From contig JANATG010000014.1 in NCBI GenBank assembly GCA_029449235.1, positions 1,426,001 to 1,490,000 on the forward strand: 64,000 nucleotides of DNA, in the 5' to 3' direction. Below, in pieces: positions 34,181 through 47,200 of the stretch. Position 1 is the first letter of the stretch. Each line of letters begins with the position of its first letter. Position numbers and translations under genes: made by a program. The notes beneath the pieces are model-generated. The model had not been told where the DNA came from. It ran no database searches and was given only the letters and a program-made list of their open reading frames with translations. The DNA comes from Linnemannia schmuckeri (Eukaryota > Mortierellomycota > Mortierellomycetes > Mortierellales > Mortierellaceae).

Positions 34181-34219
34181 ATGTTGATAAACAACCTGAC
34201 TTTCGATATGCGAGACTAT

Positions 34220-35405
34220 CGGTGCTGGCGCCTAGTAGTAGTTGTAGTTGCTGTTTCGTCCCTTTCTTCGTTGTATTCTTCGTCAGAGATGTCAGTATGT
34301 TCTCCAGTACAGTAGTGAACGGCTGTCTCGGTCCGTACAATAGTCTGTTTCAATAACCTTCACCCTAGGCCACCAATCGGCCATCTATTGTTTCCCCTTG
34401 TCTCCCAAGCTCACCTCCATATCCTCCAGGCCAACAACCCGCAGCGTCTCGAGTTTTTTCAACACACACAGTCCACTGTCGATAGTCATGGCGAGGCAAT
34501 CATGCTGCTGCAAGTGTTGTATTGTCGGTATTTAATCCTGTTTGTGTCGATTGAGATTCTCAAGCGAAGCTCTCAAAGCTGGGTCATACGCCCCACCTAT
34601 GTATAAACCCTGCGTTGAAGGCTAATGCTATCCTGATGAATGTCTTCCTGGGCGTAATCGCTCAGTGGGTCCCCGCGGACGTCCGTATTGATATCCGGTC
34701 GAGGGATCCCCACAACTGGACAGCCAAAGATCTCGAGACCCTTACACGTCCAGTCCTTACTACAACCCACAATACCCGCCGCACTCCGAAAGTAATACTC
34801 ATTAATCCCGTCACTGCGATCCTCTGTGAGGATATTGAGCTCCCTGGGATTGGGTGCCAAGCACAGGAACCGATGGATACGGGCACTCTTGAACGAAAGT
34901 GCCTCCGAGTAAAAAACTTCAAGTGTTCGTGCCTGCCTGAAGAGAGCCTTAGCCGACAAAGGGTCAACTCTAAAGTTTTTCCCGTACCTCCCATAACCAT
35001 TTAGATCAAGGACCAATTTTTGCAACCCGCCAATGCCTCGTCCAATCAAGTCTGCTATCATCTCATCGCTATTGATGCAGCCCGCCAGCTTGGTGGACGT
35101 CAACCGCGGAAAATTCGACAGTGCTAGCTCCAAGAGCTCCTCAAAGTTTTTGCCACGACAACAGAACGTGAGTGACTTGACGTAACGATCATGGGTCTTC
35201 ATCGCCTCTGATGTTCTAGCAACTCGCAAGAAACTATCCTGTCAACAATCATCGGGATAGCCGTCATCGGAGAAGCCGAGATGCTGTCAAAGGAAAGAGG
35301 TAAAGACTTTTTTTCCGCTTGTGACAGACGACCATGCGACCCAGGAACCCGGATCGGTCCACTTGTGAGGCAATCATCTTCTGCAGCTCGTAAGGGAGGG
35401 AGCAA
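34220..35405 (-). pseudogene. F-box/LRR-type protein relic (copy C)
   Basis: The best-preserved relic. A 200-codon open stretch (35220-34597) reads as LRR-type sequence: FEELLELALSNFPRLTSTKL, GIGGLQKLVLDLNGYGRYGK and KGLEIFGCPVVGIPRPDI. It ends at TAG after SISLQRRVYT, where a one-base shift restores GGAYDPALRASLENLNRHKQ. This is followed by TAA and then VLKKLETLRVVGLEDMEVSL, another stop and WWPRVKVIETDYCTDRDS, a typical end for this family. Upstream (35230-35405) the sequence reads MLEKFAFFAPSLTSC before stops, so the N-terminus is also broken. Confidence 0.65.
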
Positions 35406-35829
35406 AGAAGGCGAATTTTTCCAGCATCACGAGGTGTGAAGGATGAGGATGAGAAGTAACAAGGACTGGGTAGTGAAGAAAAGGAAGAGAGGAGTACTCG
35501 AGAGAGTCTTGGGTTGATTACGGGCGGTTTGAGAAAAAAAGTAGAGAAAACGCATAAAGTTCATGTACCCCTCTTCATGATTAAACGGGGTGCGTAAGGC
35601 AAGACCGATGTGCAATCGTGTCGCTGTTGGTGTGGCAGTCATTTTTTTGTGCGCGAAAGACCTCTCTGTATGTTGGTTTACGTGTGGTAGTTGCTCAAAA
35701 AATTGTGCAGGCTTACTTCCACAAATCCTTCCGCTTAACTATGGATCAGTTCGTGGAGAGAGGATTTGTTTAAATGCCTTGAGCGGCGACGCAAGGGAGT
35801 GGTAATTGGGGGTGGGGGGAGGAGGGGAG
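35406..35829. other. Spacer between opposed F-box/LRR relics
   Basis: About 420 bp between copy C (minus) and copy D (plus). No gene is supported. If both copies were once live, this was their shared divergent promoter. Confidence 0.35.
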
Positions 35830-37112
35830 GTTATGCAAAATAAATATCAAAACTACTACAACCCTCAAGCGATCGTTTTTCGATTTTGTGGAATCCTTCG
35901 TCTCTTACCACAGCTTCGTCACCTGAACCTACATAGGCTCTTGGTCAGGGATTGGGGGACGTTCGTCGACGTTTGTAGGGATGGTCCATATGGAGCGACT
36001 GAACGTTATTCTTGCACTTGAAGGACAGTTTCGCGGAGAACTTACGCAGGAGTTGTTTTTTGGCGGCTGCCCTCCATCAATTCAACAGCTGTGTATTGGT
36101 TTTGCGCACTCTTGTACTGCGCACGAGGTTTACGACGCGGAGGGTATTGTTGGCTCTGGAGGCCAGGAAACTGGACAAGGTCCGGGGATGGAGTTGTCGG
36201 CTACTAGGAGGTTGGCACTGTTATCAAACCTACGAGAATTGAGTTTAGAGAGTTGGAAGGATAGTCGCACAAAGGAGGAGCTTCTGGCGATCTTTCAGAG
36301 ATGTCCAGGATTGGAGAAGTTGAACATGCATTTGTCGGTTGTTCCTGCTGGGGTGAATGGAACTGAGATTTGCGGGATCTGTCCCAATCTTTGCAGAATC
36401 TCTTACCGCGGGGCAATCGACTCGAGCGGCGGTGGCCACGGCAAGGGAGGGGATGGCGCAGCGTGGCCTTTTGAGATTTTGGAAACCTTGCCGGAGAATA
36501 AACTATAAACCTTGGATTACCACTCATTTCCGTCTCAGGATCGCCTAAACAACATTGCAGCCACCAGAACACTTCTCCGACACACTCGTTCCCTTCGACA
36601 AGTCAAGGTTGATTCACCAACGACCGGCTCAGTTATATGGATGATTTTGGAGATGTGCGAGGTCCTGGAGGTCATGGATATTAGACTTACATCGATCGAT
36701 TTGAGCGATGCCGTTGCTTGTTCTCCTTGAACCGGCACCAGGATTTTAAGCCTATCCCTGGATAGCAACATCACCTTACAATCGTATCCTTCCAACAGCC
36801 TATACATACCCTTCTATCTTCAAGAGCCACCTATTTGGCTATCGGTGGACAAAGAATGCCTCTTTGCACAGCTCGAGATCTTTTATCGACAAATCGGAAG
36901 CTTAACCGAATTAGGGGATCTCTGCCTTGCCAGGACCGGATTTTTTCATAGTAACAATGATGGTGATATTTTGATATTTGGAGCCTTCCCTACCTACGAG
37001 ACACCCCTTCCTGGAATGCTCGCTTGGTTGAGCAAGGCGACGGTCGACGGGGGTTTCTGGATTTGTTTGGGGGATTGGCACAGCTGAAGACGGTTGATGG
37101 GTCGATATGAAG
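35830..37112 (+). pseudogene. F-box/LRR-type protein relic (copy D)
   Basis: Plus-strand LRR-type sequence. IVFRFCGILRLLPQLRHLNL and LLVRDWGTFVDVCRDG (about 35870-35985) are followed by a one-base shift near 35985 into MERLNVILALEGQFRGELTQ, PPSIQQLCIGF, LLSNLRELSLESW and PGLEKLNMHLSVVPAG, ending at TAA 36506. The homology then continues in other frames: TLDYHSF, RHTRSLRQVKVDSPTTGSVI, CEVLEVMDIRL, ECLFAQLEIFYRQIGSLTEL, and finally FLDLFGGLAQLKTVDGSI before TGA near 37110. Several stops and shifts make it non-functional as written. Confidence 0.65.
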
Positions 37113-38252
37113 ATCAAAGGCAGTAAAAATCAAGGGACAGCAATGGACAGAGATAGCCGGCTTCTGTTCAACATCAACAACGAGGATGACGAACTGTTCA
37201 GACTCCGACAAGGATTCCGACTCTTGCTCGGGCTTTGGTCTGGAAAGCATCTCTAAGGCATCGTAAGAGTCCAAAAGACCTCCATTCTCGGGCGAGAAGA
37301 GGAACTTGAAATCCCTATAACCCGCCGTATCAAACACGTGAGTCTCTTCCTCGTCATACCACCCCAGTGTTACCTCGCAAACTGACAACGGAAATACTGC
37401 AAGGATCGAAGCTGCCGAAGCATCGTACCCCCGCCCCCGCTTCCCATCAAAAAAAAAAAAAAAAAAAAAAAAACTTCAGCACCTCCTACCGGCCCATCCT
37501 AATAAGGGCGGCCACGAACAGCTTTAAGACTCAATATGCCTGAGTTGAGGTAGGTTCTGAAAGATCTCACAGAGATTGACAATCGTCGAGGCCAGGACAT
37601 CTTCCATTGTTGACAGCTCTTAGTTCTGTTGTTACAAGAGGAGAGAGAAAGGGAAAGAGACGCGTGTCGTCGGTGTCGGTTGCATATCCGACAGGGATGA
37701 TGAAGACAAGTTCCTGGAGGTGGAAGGAGCAAGGCGGTGCAGAGATGGGATGTAACGGAAGGTGTATGGTCTATCGGGACCAATGTTCTGTAACAGCAGT
37801 GTCTTGTTCTGGTCCTGATCCACTACCTTTATATTCAGCAACAAGTCGTTCTCATTACCATCTTCGTCGTTTGAGGAAGTAGGGCTAGTAAGAAAACCAG
37901 AGTGCTGGTGACACAGTCCATCTGGAGATCTGATGGGTTTTAAAACCAACAGTCTTACAACGCCCCCCGTCAGTTCTCTTGATGGACTGTATCACCAACG
38001 AAATTCTTTCAGACTCAAAAACATTTTCGAGTTGATTGGCAGTCCCTACGCGTTTCTTTTTTTTTTTTTTTTTTTTTGCTGTGCGCTAAGCCTATGCATA
38101 TCTCTCAAGTACGGCGCGACTCACTCTTTTGCAATTCTGCAGCCCTCAAAAGTAAAACTCTCGTTCACATCAAAAACCATTCATCGCAAACAACGAACAA
38201 ACAATACACGGCTGTTGTTATCACAAAGCGGATTTATTTACATCGTCCTTTT
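37113..38252. other. Intergenic region with poly-A tract and unassigned minus-strand fragments
   Basis: On the minus strand, SVCEVTLGWYDEEETHVFDT, then RDFKFLFSPENGGLLDSYDA (about 37230-37390) and LLLNIKVVDQDQNKTLLLQN, then RPYTFRYIPSLHRLA (about 37735-37850) look coding but lack a continuous model and recognised family. They are split by a 25-nt A run (37449-37473). A 21-nt T run lies at 38057-38077, just past the histidine kinase stop. The fragments could be a decayed gene or poorly resolved exons. Confidence 0.35.
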
Positions 38253-41200
38253 TTACAACCAATTGTTCATTTGGACAGTTGCAGTCGTGGTCATGGTAGC
38301 ATTGGTAGCTGCCACAGCCTTGGCCGTCGCGCCTGTCAACGCCGACGCTGCTGCTGTAGCCGTAAGCGCAGCCTGCACTCCTGTAACATCCGAAGCTGAC
38401 TCAGCAGCAGCACCATTGCTGTTACTACTGCTACTACCGGTATCATTGGCAAGAGCCGAAGCATGTGTCGAGGCAGGGGTTGGTCCGAGGGAAAGGGCAG
38501 CTGCCGAAAACGATCCACTGGTCATGGGGTCCTCGTCCCTGTCCATCGTAGGCGAGGGCTCACAGGGATGCAGGTACGGCACAAACACCTCTTGAGGTGG
38601 ATGGTAAATGTGTTCTCCTGTTCCAGCTCCAGCCCCAGCTCCAGCTGCTTGCTCGGTCGAGGTCGCAGAAGTAAAAGACGGCCACACGAAAGGCTGTTGA
38701 AGTTGATCCTGTTGAATCTGTTGGCCCTCAAGAGACCCTTTCCAGGGCGAGCTCAGTGCACTCGAGTTGGGCTGGGCAGCATAGATCGACGGTGGGTGGA
38801 TATGTTCACTGATCGCAGAGCTGACAGTGCTCACGACCGCGGCTGCTGCGGCTGCGGCTCCTGCTGCCATGGCCGCAATCGGGTGGTGGTGATGATGCGA
38901 GCCAAATGAAGAAAGGTTCAGGATGTTCGCGGCACCTCCAGACATGGCCAATGGTCCGGGAGCCGGTGATGGGGATGACGTTACGACAGGAGTGGAAGTC
39001 GACATGATAATGGGCGACGAGACAATCCCACCACTTGCTCCAAGTCCACTTGCTGCTCCTGCGTGATAACTTCCCGAAAGAGAAGAAGACGAGATGGATT
39101 TTGACAACGAGGAAGTTACGCTGGGTGTCCGGAGCTGAGACTGGGATCCATGGCTTCTCAACCCAAGATGATTGACGCCGCTACCGGCCTGCTGTTGCTG
39201 CTGTAACAGCTGCTGTTGTGTAGGAAGGGAACCTGTCGACGCAGAGGCAGCCATGGACGTCGGGAAGACCAGATTCATCGCCTTGATGTTTCCTCCGCCA
39301 CCAACTTTAGAGCTCTCATCCTGCAAAGTGTTCTCCCGAATCAACGCCAACCCACGCATAGCTGCCGGTGATAACTCCAGGTCTCGCTTCGGTGCAGGTG
39401 TAGGCTGCTTCTGCAATGGTGATCCAAGATGAAGCTGCTGCGGTCCAATCGGAGAGGGCGATAACAGCATAGGTCCTGTCAGGCCAGAAGAGCTCCCAAT
39501 AGGTGCAGAGACATGGCCTGCAGAGACCATGGCTTCCACAGTTGAAGTAACTGCATTCGAATCCGATGATGACGAGACAACTTCCAAACCATTCGAAACT
39601 CCTGCGCCCTCTGGAGGAGACACATACGAGTGAGTGCTTGCCTCAGCATCACCGATCACACAGTACTGACGAACCATCGCGACCAGATCTTTTTGCATCA
39701 GCGGCTTGGTGACATAACGCTCCATGCCCGAATTGAGACAAGCCTTCCGTGCGGTTTCCTGAATGTCGGCTGAGACTGCAACAATTGGAAGACGAGGGAC
39801 TGGGCCCTTCACCTCTGCTGCATGTTCCCTCTCCAACAATCGAATTTGCTGCGTCGCCTGCACACCATCACCTATTGTTGTATGGATTCGATGAAAGAAA
39901 CATTTTGGTTAATCACTGATCGTGAAATGAATTCAGAGCGAGACATTTGCAGTAGAACGGCAAAGTATACTTACAGTTAGGCATGTGGTGGTCAAAGAAG
40001 CCCATGGTATAGTATCCGCGAGGATGAGAATTGAACAGCGCCAATGCATCAGCACCATCGTTCGCACACGAAATCACCAGCCCGAACAAAGCCAGCTGCT
40101 TCGACAAAACCATCTGCGCAACCTTGTTGTCTAAAAAAAAAAAGCAAGACACGCAAAATTAATTTAGCACGTCATATTAATCAACTACAAGTTCATCAGC
40201 AATCAGAAGAATGAAAGAGAAGAGATAGAGTACCTTCGGCGAGGAGGATACGCATACCGGTGATGCGGTTGGCTTCTTCCAATGACAAGGAGTTCTCAGT
40301 GGCCTCCTCGGTCACCAGTTTGGATGTCTTGGTGGGCTTGGGGGAATTTGATCGAAGCTTTGAGGCTCTGCTAGAGTTGACAGGCAGCTTCTGCTTCACA
40401 GACAGCACCTTGACAGGAGGCGGCGATGAGATTCGATCCTGTTCCTCCTCTTTCTCGCCCTTGTCGTTTTCATGGTCATCACTAATTTTCTCATCGTGAT
40501 GGGAAGAAGAGAAGGAATCGTTGCCATTGACATCGCCACCATTTCCAGAGGCAGAGGACACAGTCTTCGAAGATGCCACAGACGAAGGTGCGCTTAAGGA
40601 CTGGGACCTCAGTCGCTGTTGTTGGTGCTCGAATGCCGACTCTTCCAACGCGGTGACCTCCTCAACCACTGCGAGAGTGTTGACAGAGCTGCTGCCATGC
40701 TTGTGGCCGGTGTTGTTGCTGTCGGACTCGCTCAGATTGACGGAGGTATCCAGAGCACTGTGAAGTCCAGCCTCGGCTACCGTTTGGCTGATCACGTTTT
40801 GCTCCTGAGACTTGCTGAGAAATTGGGCCGCGCTGTCTGCATTAGGAAAAGAAGGTCGAGTAGGAACGGCAATCGCTCCAGTTGTCGAGACAGTATCCTT
40901 GATACTCGAGCTTTCCTTGGTCATGGATCCATTTAGTGTGGCTATCATGGACGTAGAGGGGCTACGAGCTATCACGGCAGGTGAGAGAGTAGCTGAGGAA
41001 CCGATCGAGTTGGTAGGGGAAGAAATCGGTGAGTTGATGGCGGTCGCCGAAGAAGTTGTGGGACTAGTGGGTGGGATAGGAGTCGAACCAGCAACGTTGG
41101 CAACGACTACCTTCTTGACTGCGTGAGATCCATGAATCCGAGTAGAATCGTCTAAGATCTCAACAAACGCACGAAGTAACTTCAAACGACGGATTGGCTT

Positions 41201-44200
41201 GGAGATGCATGTAATCCTGAGACTGTTGAGCTTCTCGGGGCTGAGTCCAGGCACCTCACTCTCCGTCGTCGATCCTGAATTGTGATTGTTGTTGGCATTG
41301 CCAATGACAGAGCCGCTGTTGTCAAGTCGCAAAGAAACCGACTGGCTAAGGGTTGGTCGCTTGCGGTTTCCAAGGGATGGACTGCCTGAGGACGAAGTGG
41401 GAGGTAACTGGAGTGACTGAGCACGACGGATCAAGTCAGGCGAAGGCAGAGGCGTGTAAAGCAACACGAAGTGAACATTGTTCAAGTCTGGCCGTGCTTT
41501 CAGCTCCAGCATCTTGGCGTGTTGTGGATCGTATTTGGGAAAATCCCAGCAGACAAAGTCGAATCGGATTCCGTTCACGACCGACTCTTCCAAGCGACTG
41601 GCAGCTGTTGAGGGCAAGTTGGCGACCTCAGTGTTGAAATCAGACAAGTACGATTGGAGGGTTGAAATGGTAGTCTCACTGGTCGAAGCAATAAGGATAC
41701 GGGGTGTTCCCAGAGTGCGGGTGATACGCTTGATCTCCTTCGTTGAATCAACGACGTCGGTCTCAGGAATAGCACGCACGGGACTCTCAGCTGCTGTGCC
41801 AAGCTCACATTGAATCACGAACCAGAAAGTCGAGCCCTTATCACGCTCAGAAACCAGACCAATGCGGCCCTTCATCAGCTTAACGAGCTGAAGACAGATC
41901 GACAATCCTAATCCTGAACCGCCATATGATCGGGTAGCACTTCCGTCAACCTGAGAGAAAGGTGAGAAGAGCACCTCCTGTTCCTCGAGGCTGATACCAA
42001 TGCCCGTGTCCTCAACTGAAAACATCAATTTCACAGATGACTCGCTCAGGGGTTCGGGTGACGAGAAGCGGCCAGAGTTGGGTGGGCGCATTTCGGACTG
42101 ACACTGCCCACCGCCGTTTTTCTCGTGTCGGAAATAAAACTTGTCGTCGTCGATCGAAGACGAAGATCCAGGTGAGAGCGCCGTCATATCCGTGTCCCGA
42201 TCCAGAACTCTGCATTTGACGACAACATGTCCAGTATGTGTAAACTTGATGGCGTTTCCGACCAAGTTCAACAAGATCTGTTTCAGCCGGTTGCAGTCCC
42301 CAGTCAAGACATCAGGGACATTGTCAGCCTTGAGAAAGGCGAGTTCTAGCGACTTCTGGGAGGCCAAAGACTCGACAATGTCCTCAACCTCATCAAAAAC
42401 TTCCTGCAGGTCAAAAGGCGATGCCTCCAGAGTAACCTTGTCGGCCTCCAGTTTTGAAAAGTCCAGCAAGTCGTCAATGATAAGCAGCAGTTTCTCACAA
42501 CTGGCCTTGGCAGTGAAGACACACTCCTGCTGCTCTTCGTCCAAATTCGAGTAACCCAGCAACGTCAACATTCCGTGGAATCCTGAGAAGGGCCTATATG
42601 AAGTATCAAATAAAGAGACACATGCGTAAATATCTCGTTGTATGATGCAGGTTATGTCGAAAGGGAAACGCATCTTCTGAACAAACAAGCATGTTCACTT
42701 ACGTTCTCAGCTCGTGACTCATGTTGGCCAAGAAGTTGGATTTTTTGTGCAACTCGGCCTTCTGCGCAAGGTAAAGGTCATCTGAAAATTGAAAAAATAC
42801 ATATGTCAGGCATTTCTCTTCACATGTCTCGTCATATCACACAGCCAAAATCGTAAAACAGAGCGTTACTTACCGATATCGATGGTGACACCAACCCATT
42901 TCAGGATGGCTCCATACTGGTTTAGAACCGGGATGGCACGCGACAAATGCCAACGGTAGACACCATCAAACCGCATCAATCGGAACTCACAGTCCTTGTA
43001 CACTCCCGTCTTGTAGCTCTGCGACACCTCCTTTTGGAACGCTGCCACGTCGTCCGGACTAACAAAAAGAACCACAAACAATGATGGGTCAATTTCAACT
43101 AAAAATTCATATTCAATAACAGGCGCATCAAGATGTTCCAGGAACTTACTGCATGGCGCTGATCCACCTGTCGCTGGTACGCTTGTCGCCTGGGAATCCA
43201 GTAAACTCGAACCACGACCTCGAAAGGTATCTGCGACTTGCAACTAAGAAGCAGAAAATGAAGACGTCAGCAGTGAAACCGAGTATCACTCCTGCAATAT
43301 ATACACCAGCTTTCACTTCTATTTATCCTTACTGTCATCGGGTTCAGCAGCCCAAACAAAGCACGGCAGAGCCTCCATCCATGAAAAGACCTCATCTTCA
43401 TTCTATAGTTCAAAAAGATAAGAAGAGATGCGTAAGTTTCATTTTCACACAAACGATAGATTTTCTTCGTTACATTTCTGACAAGTTGATCAATACCTTG
43501 CGAATGCGAGCATTGGTCTCTTCTAGGACACGACTGCGATGGGTAGCCAAAGCCAGCTGTTTCTCAAGACTTGACAGCTTGTCGCAATGCTGCAGAGAAG
43601 GTGCCAATTTTTGACAAAACAGAATCAACATATCTTGATCCCGCTTGGTAAAGTAGAACCGAGGATGCAAATGATGCAAGTAAATGGCCCCTACAAGTGT
43701 CGATGACGAGGATGTCGAGGACGAGATCGAGGGTGCAGGAGAAGAAGTTCCTGGTGTTGCCCAATGCTGCTGTGACTGTTGATGTTGCTGAGGCCCAGCA
43801 ACAATGGGGACACAAGCAATTGTTGGCAATTGGGAGCGACTTCCGACAGCTGTCGAAAAGATGGGTTCCTGGGTGTCGAGGGCTTTGCGGACCAAGACTG
43901 GCATATGATCACGGCGTTCAGACAGGTCAGTCCAAGTTAAGTTCGATTGGTTTGTCGTTCCTGGCTGGAATTTATCCTCGAGGATTGCCCAGGTTCCACC
44001 ATTAGGCAGATGCTCGTCCTTTTGCCAAAGAATGATCGCCATTTCCTCAGGAGGGTGGCCCACCAAGATGTTATCTAATGCATGAGAGATGGCTCGCAAC
44101 ATCACCCGCAAGTCTGAGTTGAAGCCAATATTTAGGACTGACTCCAGAACAAAAGCTCGGTCCTCGTGTGTCAGTCCTCCTCCGTTGGTCCCGTGAGAAT

Positions 44201-47200
44201 GTGACGACGATGAAGCATTAGCTGGTGCTGAAACTCTGGCTCCTATTGCGCTCGTGTCGATTTCCTGGCTTGCCCGAGTGTCTGTCGATTTGAAGGAATG
44301 CGTCGAGTTGGCAGGTGATGCTGGTCGTGCCAAACCGTTCGAAGGGTATGATGATGGTGCCAAATGTGTCTGAGAGGACTTTGTAATACCGGCGTTGACA
44401 TTGACATTGTCGGAGTGTGTCCGTGTCATGACCTAGTAAGAAACAGAAATCAAAATGTCAGATATGCGGGCAAAATGATGATGATGTTTGGGTGTGAGTG
44501 CTCCTATAGTGATGATGGTCCTGATATCTTTCATTAATAACATCGATCCACTATGCGTACCTTGCTTTCGGCCTCTTTGTTGGATGCCTCCAGCTCCTGA
44601 TCCCGGATGAGCGACAGCTCTTTGCGGACCTGGATCATGCTAAGGAACCTATCCTTGGAACTCTATTTCCCATAACAAGCATGTAAGAGTAGGAGTGAGT
44701 GGGGTCTGTTAATTTATCAATGTCCAATGGGAGCACAGCACTGTTCCTGCCTACCAACCCTTTTTTGTGCACCAACTGAAACATTGAAACATTTTTCTCT
44801 CCTGGGTCGCTTTTGTGAGTCACTCGTTCTCAGTTCTCACCTTAGCCACCATTCGCTGGATCACATTGGCGAGACGACTCGGCGTACTGGCCAACACTGC
44901 ACCACGAGCTCCTGACTTTTGCTGCTGATCATGTCCATAATATACCGACGATGCTGCCAACGAGTGCTCGATTGATCCTGCAAGCATGTCCTCCGGTAAC
45001 AGGATCGTATACGACGTCAGTTGATAATAGAACATTACACCTATGGGATTGTCAATTAAATGTCGGAAATATCAGTATATATCTTTTGATTGGCTGGGCT
45101 GCCGCGAAGAACGCTCTCACCATTTTCTTAAACACGTCAAAGACACGAGCCAAAGTCCAACACAAAAAGTTCAACAAAAGATGGGTTTCCTTACCAAGAG
45201 TGTAAATGTCTATCTGAACTGGAAGGACACATCCAGGAGGGGAATGCAACTCCTAATTGATTGAAAAAATGGGAGGAATACAGTAGTCGACAGATTGAGG
45301 ATAAGGTTAGCCAAGCAATCATAGACAGTAGCGGAGCAAGCAAGTCATCTCACTTGTTGCTATTGTTTTTTAGCAAATGAAGCTATTAATTGTTGTTCAT
45401 TCGACTCTCAACGGTTCACAATAAAAGTCGCGAGAACAACAAACGACGATGGAGCGTGTGCGATTCCTACTGCGATTTCTACTGCGATCCCTACTGCGAC
45501 CCAAACTCCCTAAAACAACCTCTAGCTCATTTTCACTAGCCCCCTCCTCCTTTCCTTGACTTTCTCCTTCTTCGTCTTTGTCTCCTTTGTTGAAGGCGCT
45601 GGTTGCATAAAGGCGTCATCATGTCTACTGTCTGTAAGGGTGTAATTGTGTGTAGGTGTGTGGTAATACTAATGCCACACCCAGTTCAAGAAGGAACGAA
45701 GGAGTGTCGTCAAAGAAGACTACAAAATATCTTCTGACCAATTTGTGCAGAAAAAACAGTTTTGTCTCCTCTCTTTCTCTCCCCTTTGGTGTGTCTGGTC
45801 TGAGCCCAAAGTGACTTTCCGAGGGGGTTGGGGATGCACGATGAGGTGTATATGAACTGTGCAACCCTCCTATCTGTCGGACCATCTGGAAAGAGGATGC
45901 TGTTGTTTGTAGTTGATGGTCGGTGTGTGTTTGATGTGGGTCCTAAGCTTGCATGAGATATGAAAAACAGGGACCCGAATATTTCCAGCTCAAAAAAAGG
46001 AGGGAAAAGAGAGTGAAATACCAAGAGCAAGTGCAAGGTAGAAGAGGAAAAAAAGAGAAGAGCAGGGCCCTTTACCTGTGGCACATGGAGCATAAAGTGT
46101 CTTTTGAGAACAAACGGCAATGGTGCCCCTGAGGTTCCTGTAGATGTCAACCCTGACTGCGAGGCCACTGTCGACGAAGAGGTCGAAGAAGAGTATGAAG
46201 AAGACTGGCCCAAGGTAGGTGACGACGAAGACGAGGGCAAGAGCGTCCGCTTAATACGCGCCATACGCGCGGCGATGGCGTCGTGAAAGACAGCTGCGCT
46301 ATTGGTGTTGCTATAGGGGAGCAAGTTGGCGTCAGAGGGCGAGAAGAGAAGAGGATCCAGAAACGAGCCAGCATTGGAATTGGGGCTAGCGTTGTTGCTA
46401 GATGTATGGTTGATATAATTATTCTCGAACGAGCCATTGGTGAGGGCAGCTGCACTTGGCGATGAAGAGGCGCTTTGGGGTGGGCTTGCAAAAGGATGCT
46501 GGAGTTGGTTGTTGCTGTTGCTGTTGTGGCTCTGGTCACGAAGGCCCTTTCGGGCTGGGCTGTCTGGCGGCTCAGAGCTCTTTTCGCCAAGACCAAGATG
46601 AGTGCAATCAAGGACGAGTGAGTATCTGCGTTGCCTGCGACCGGGTTTGTGGCTGCTATTACTTCCACCAGTGCTGCTGCTGTTGCCTGTGACATTGATG
46701 CTGCTGCTGTTGTTGATATTATTAGTAGACGATATGTTGCTGGCTGCGTGTGTCCTTGAGAGAGAGGCAGGGCTGGTATGGTTGTCTTTGCGACTGGGGT
46801 GAGACTGATAACTCGTGCGTGGGCAAGTGGAGGAGGGTGCGTTGGTCGAGGCAACAGCAGCAGAGGGACTGGCGCCCGTCAAGGTGCTTGTGATGGTGAG
46901 GGGAGCATGGTCCTGGTCAGCCTTGCTCGTTGTAGTGGTGGTGTTGTTGGCTGACGAGGTTGCTGGTGGGGGTAATACTCCCGAGGTCGAGGCCGTGTTG
47001 GTGTGAGCGCTGGTTGTTGTCATTAAAGTCGTATTTGATGCTGGCTCGATAGCCTTTTTGAGCGAGGAAGACTCCTCCCAGCGGAAGGAGGTAGGACAGA
47101 GTTGACCGTGGATGAGGCCGTTTTGATGGAGGGTTTCAAGGAGAACAGAGGCCTCGACTGCAAAGTCCAAGAACCGGGACATATCCAGGCTATGTTGAGG

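Noticed and set aside
41075..41105. tRNA T-arm-like sequence on the minus strand (GGTTCGACTCCTATCCCAC)
   Set aside because: It is continuous coding sequence of the histidine kinase and no D-arm, anticodon arm or acceptor pairing could be built around it.
45257..46075. Possible extra exon within the 820-nt histidine kinase intron
   Set aside because: Open stretches exist, but direct joining of exon 1 to exon 2 keeps frame and gives a plausible kinase-like order, and no added segment improved it.
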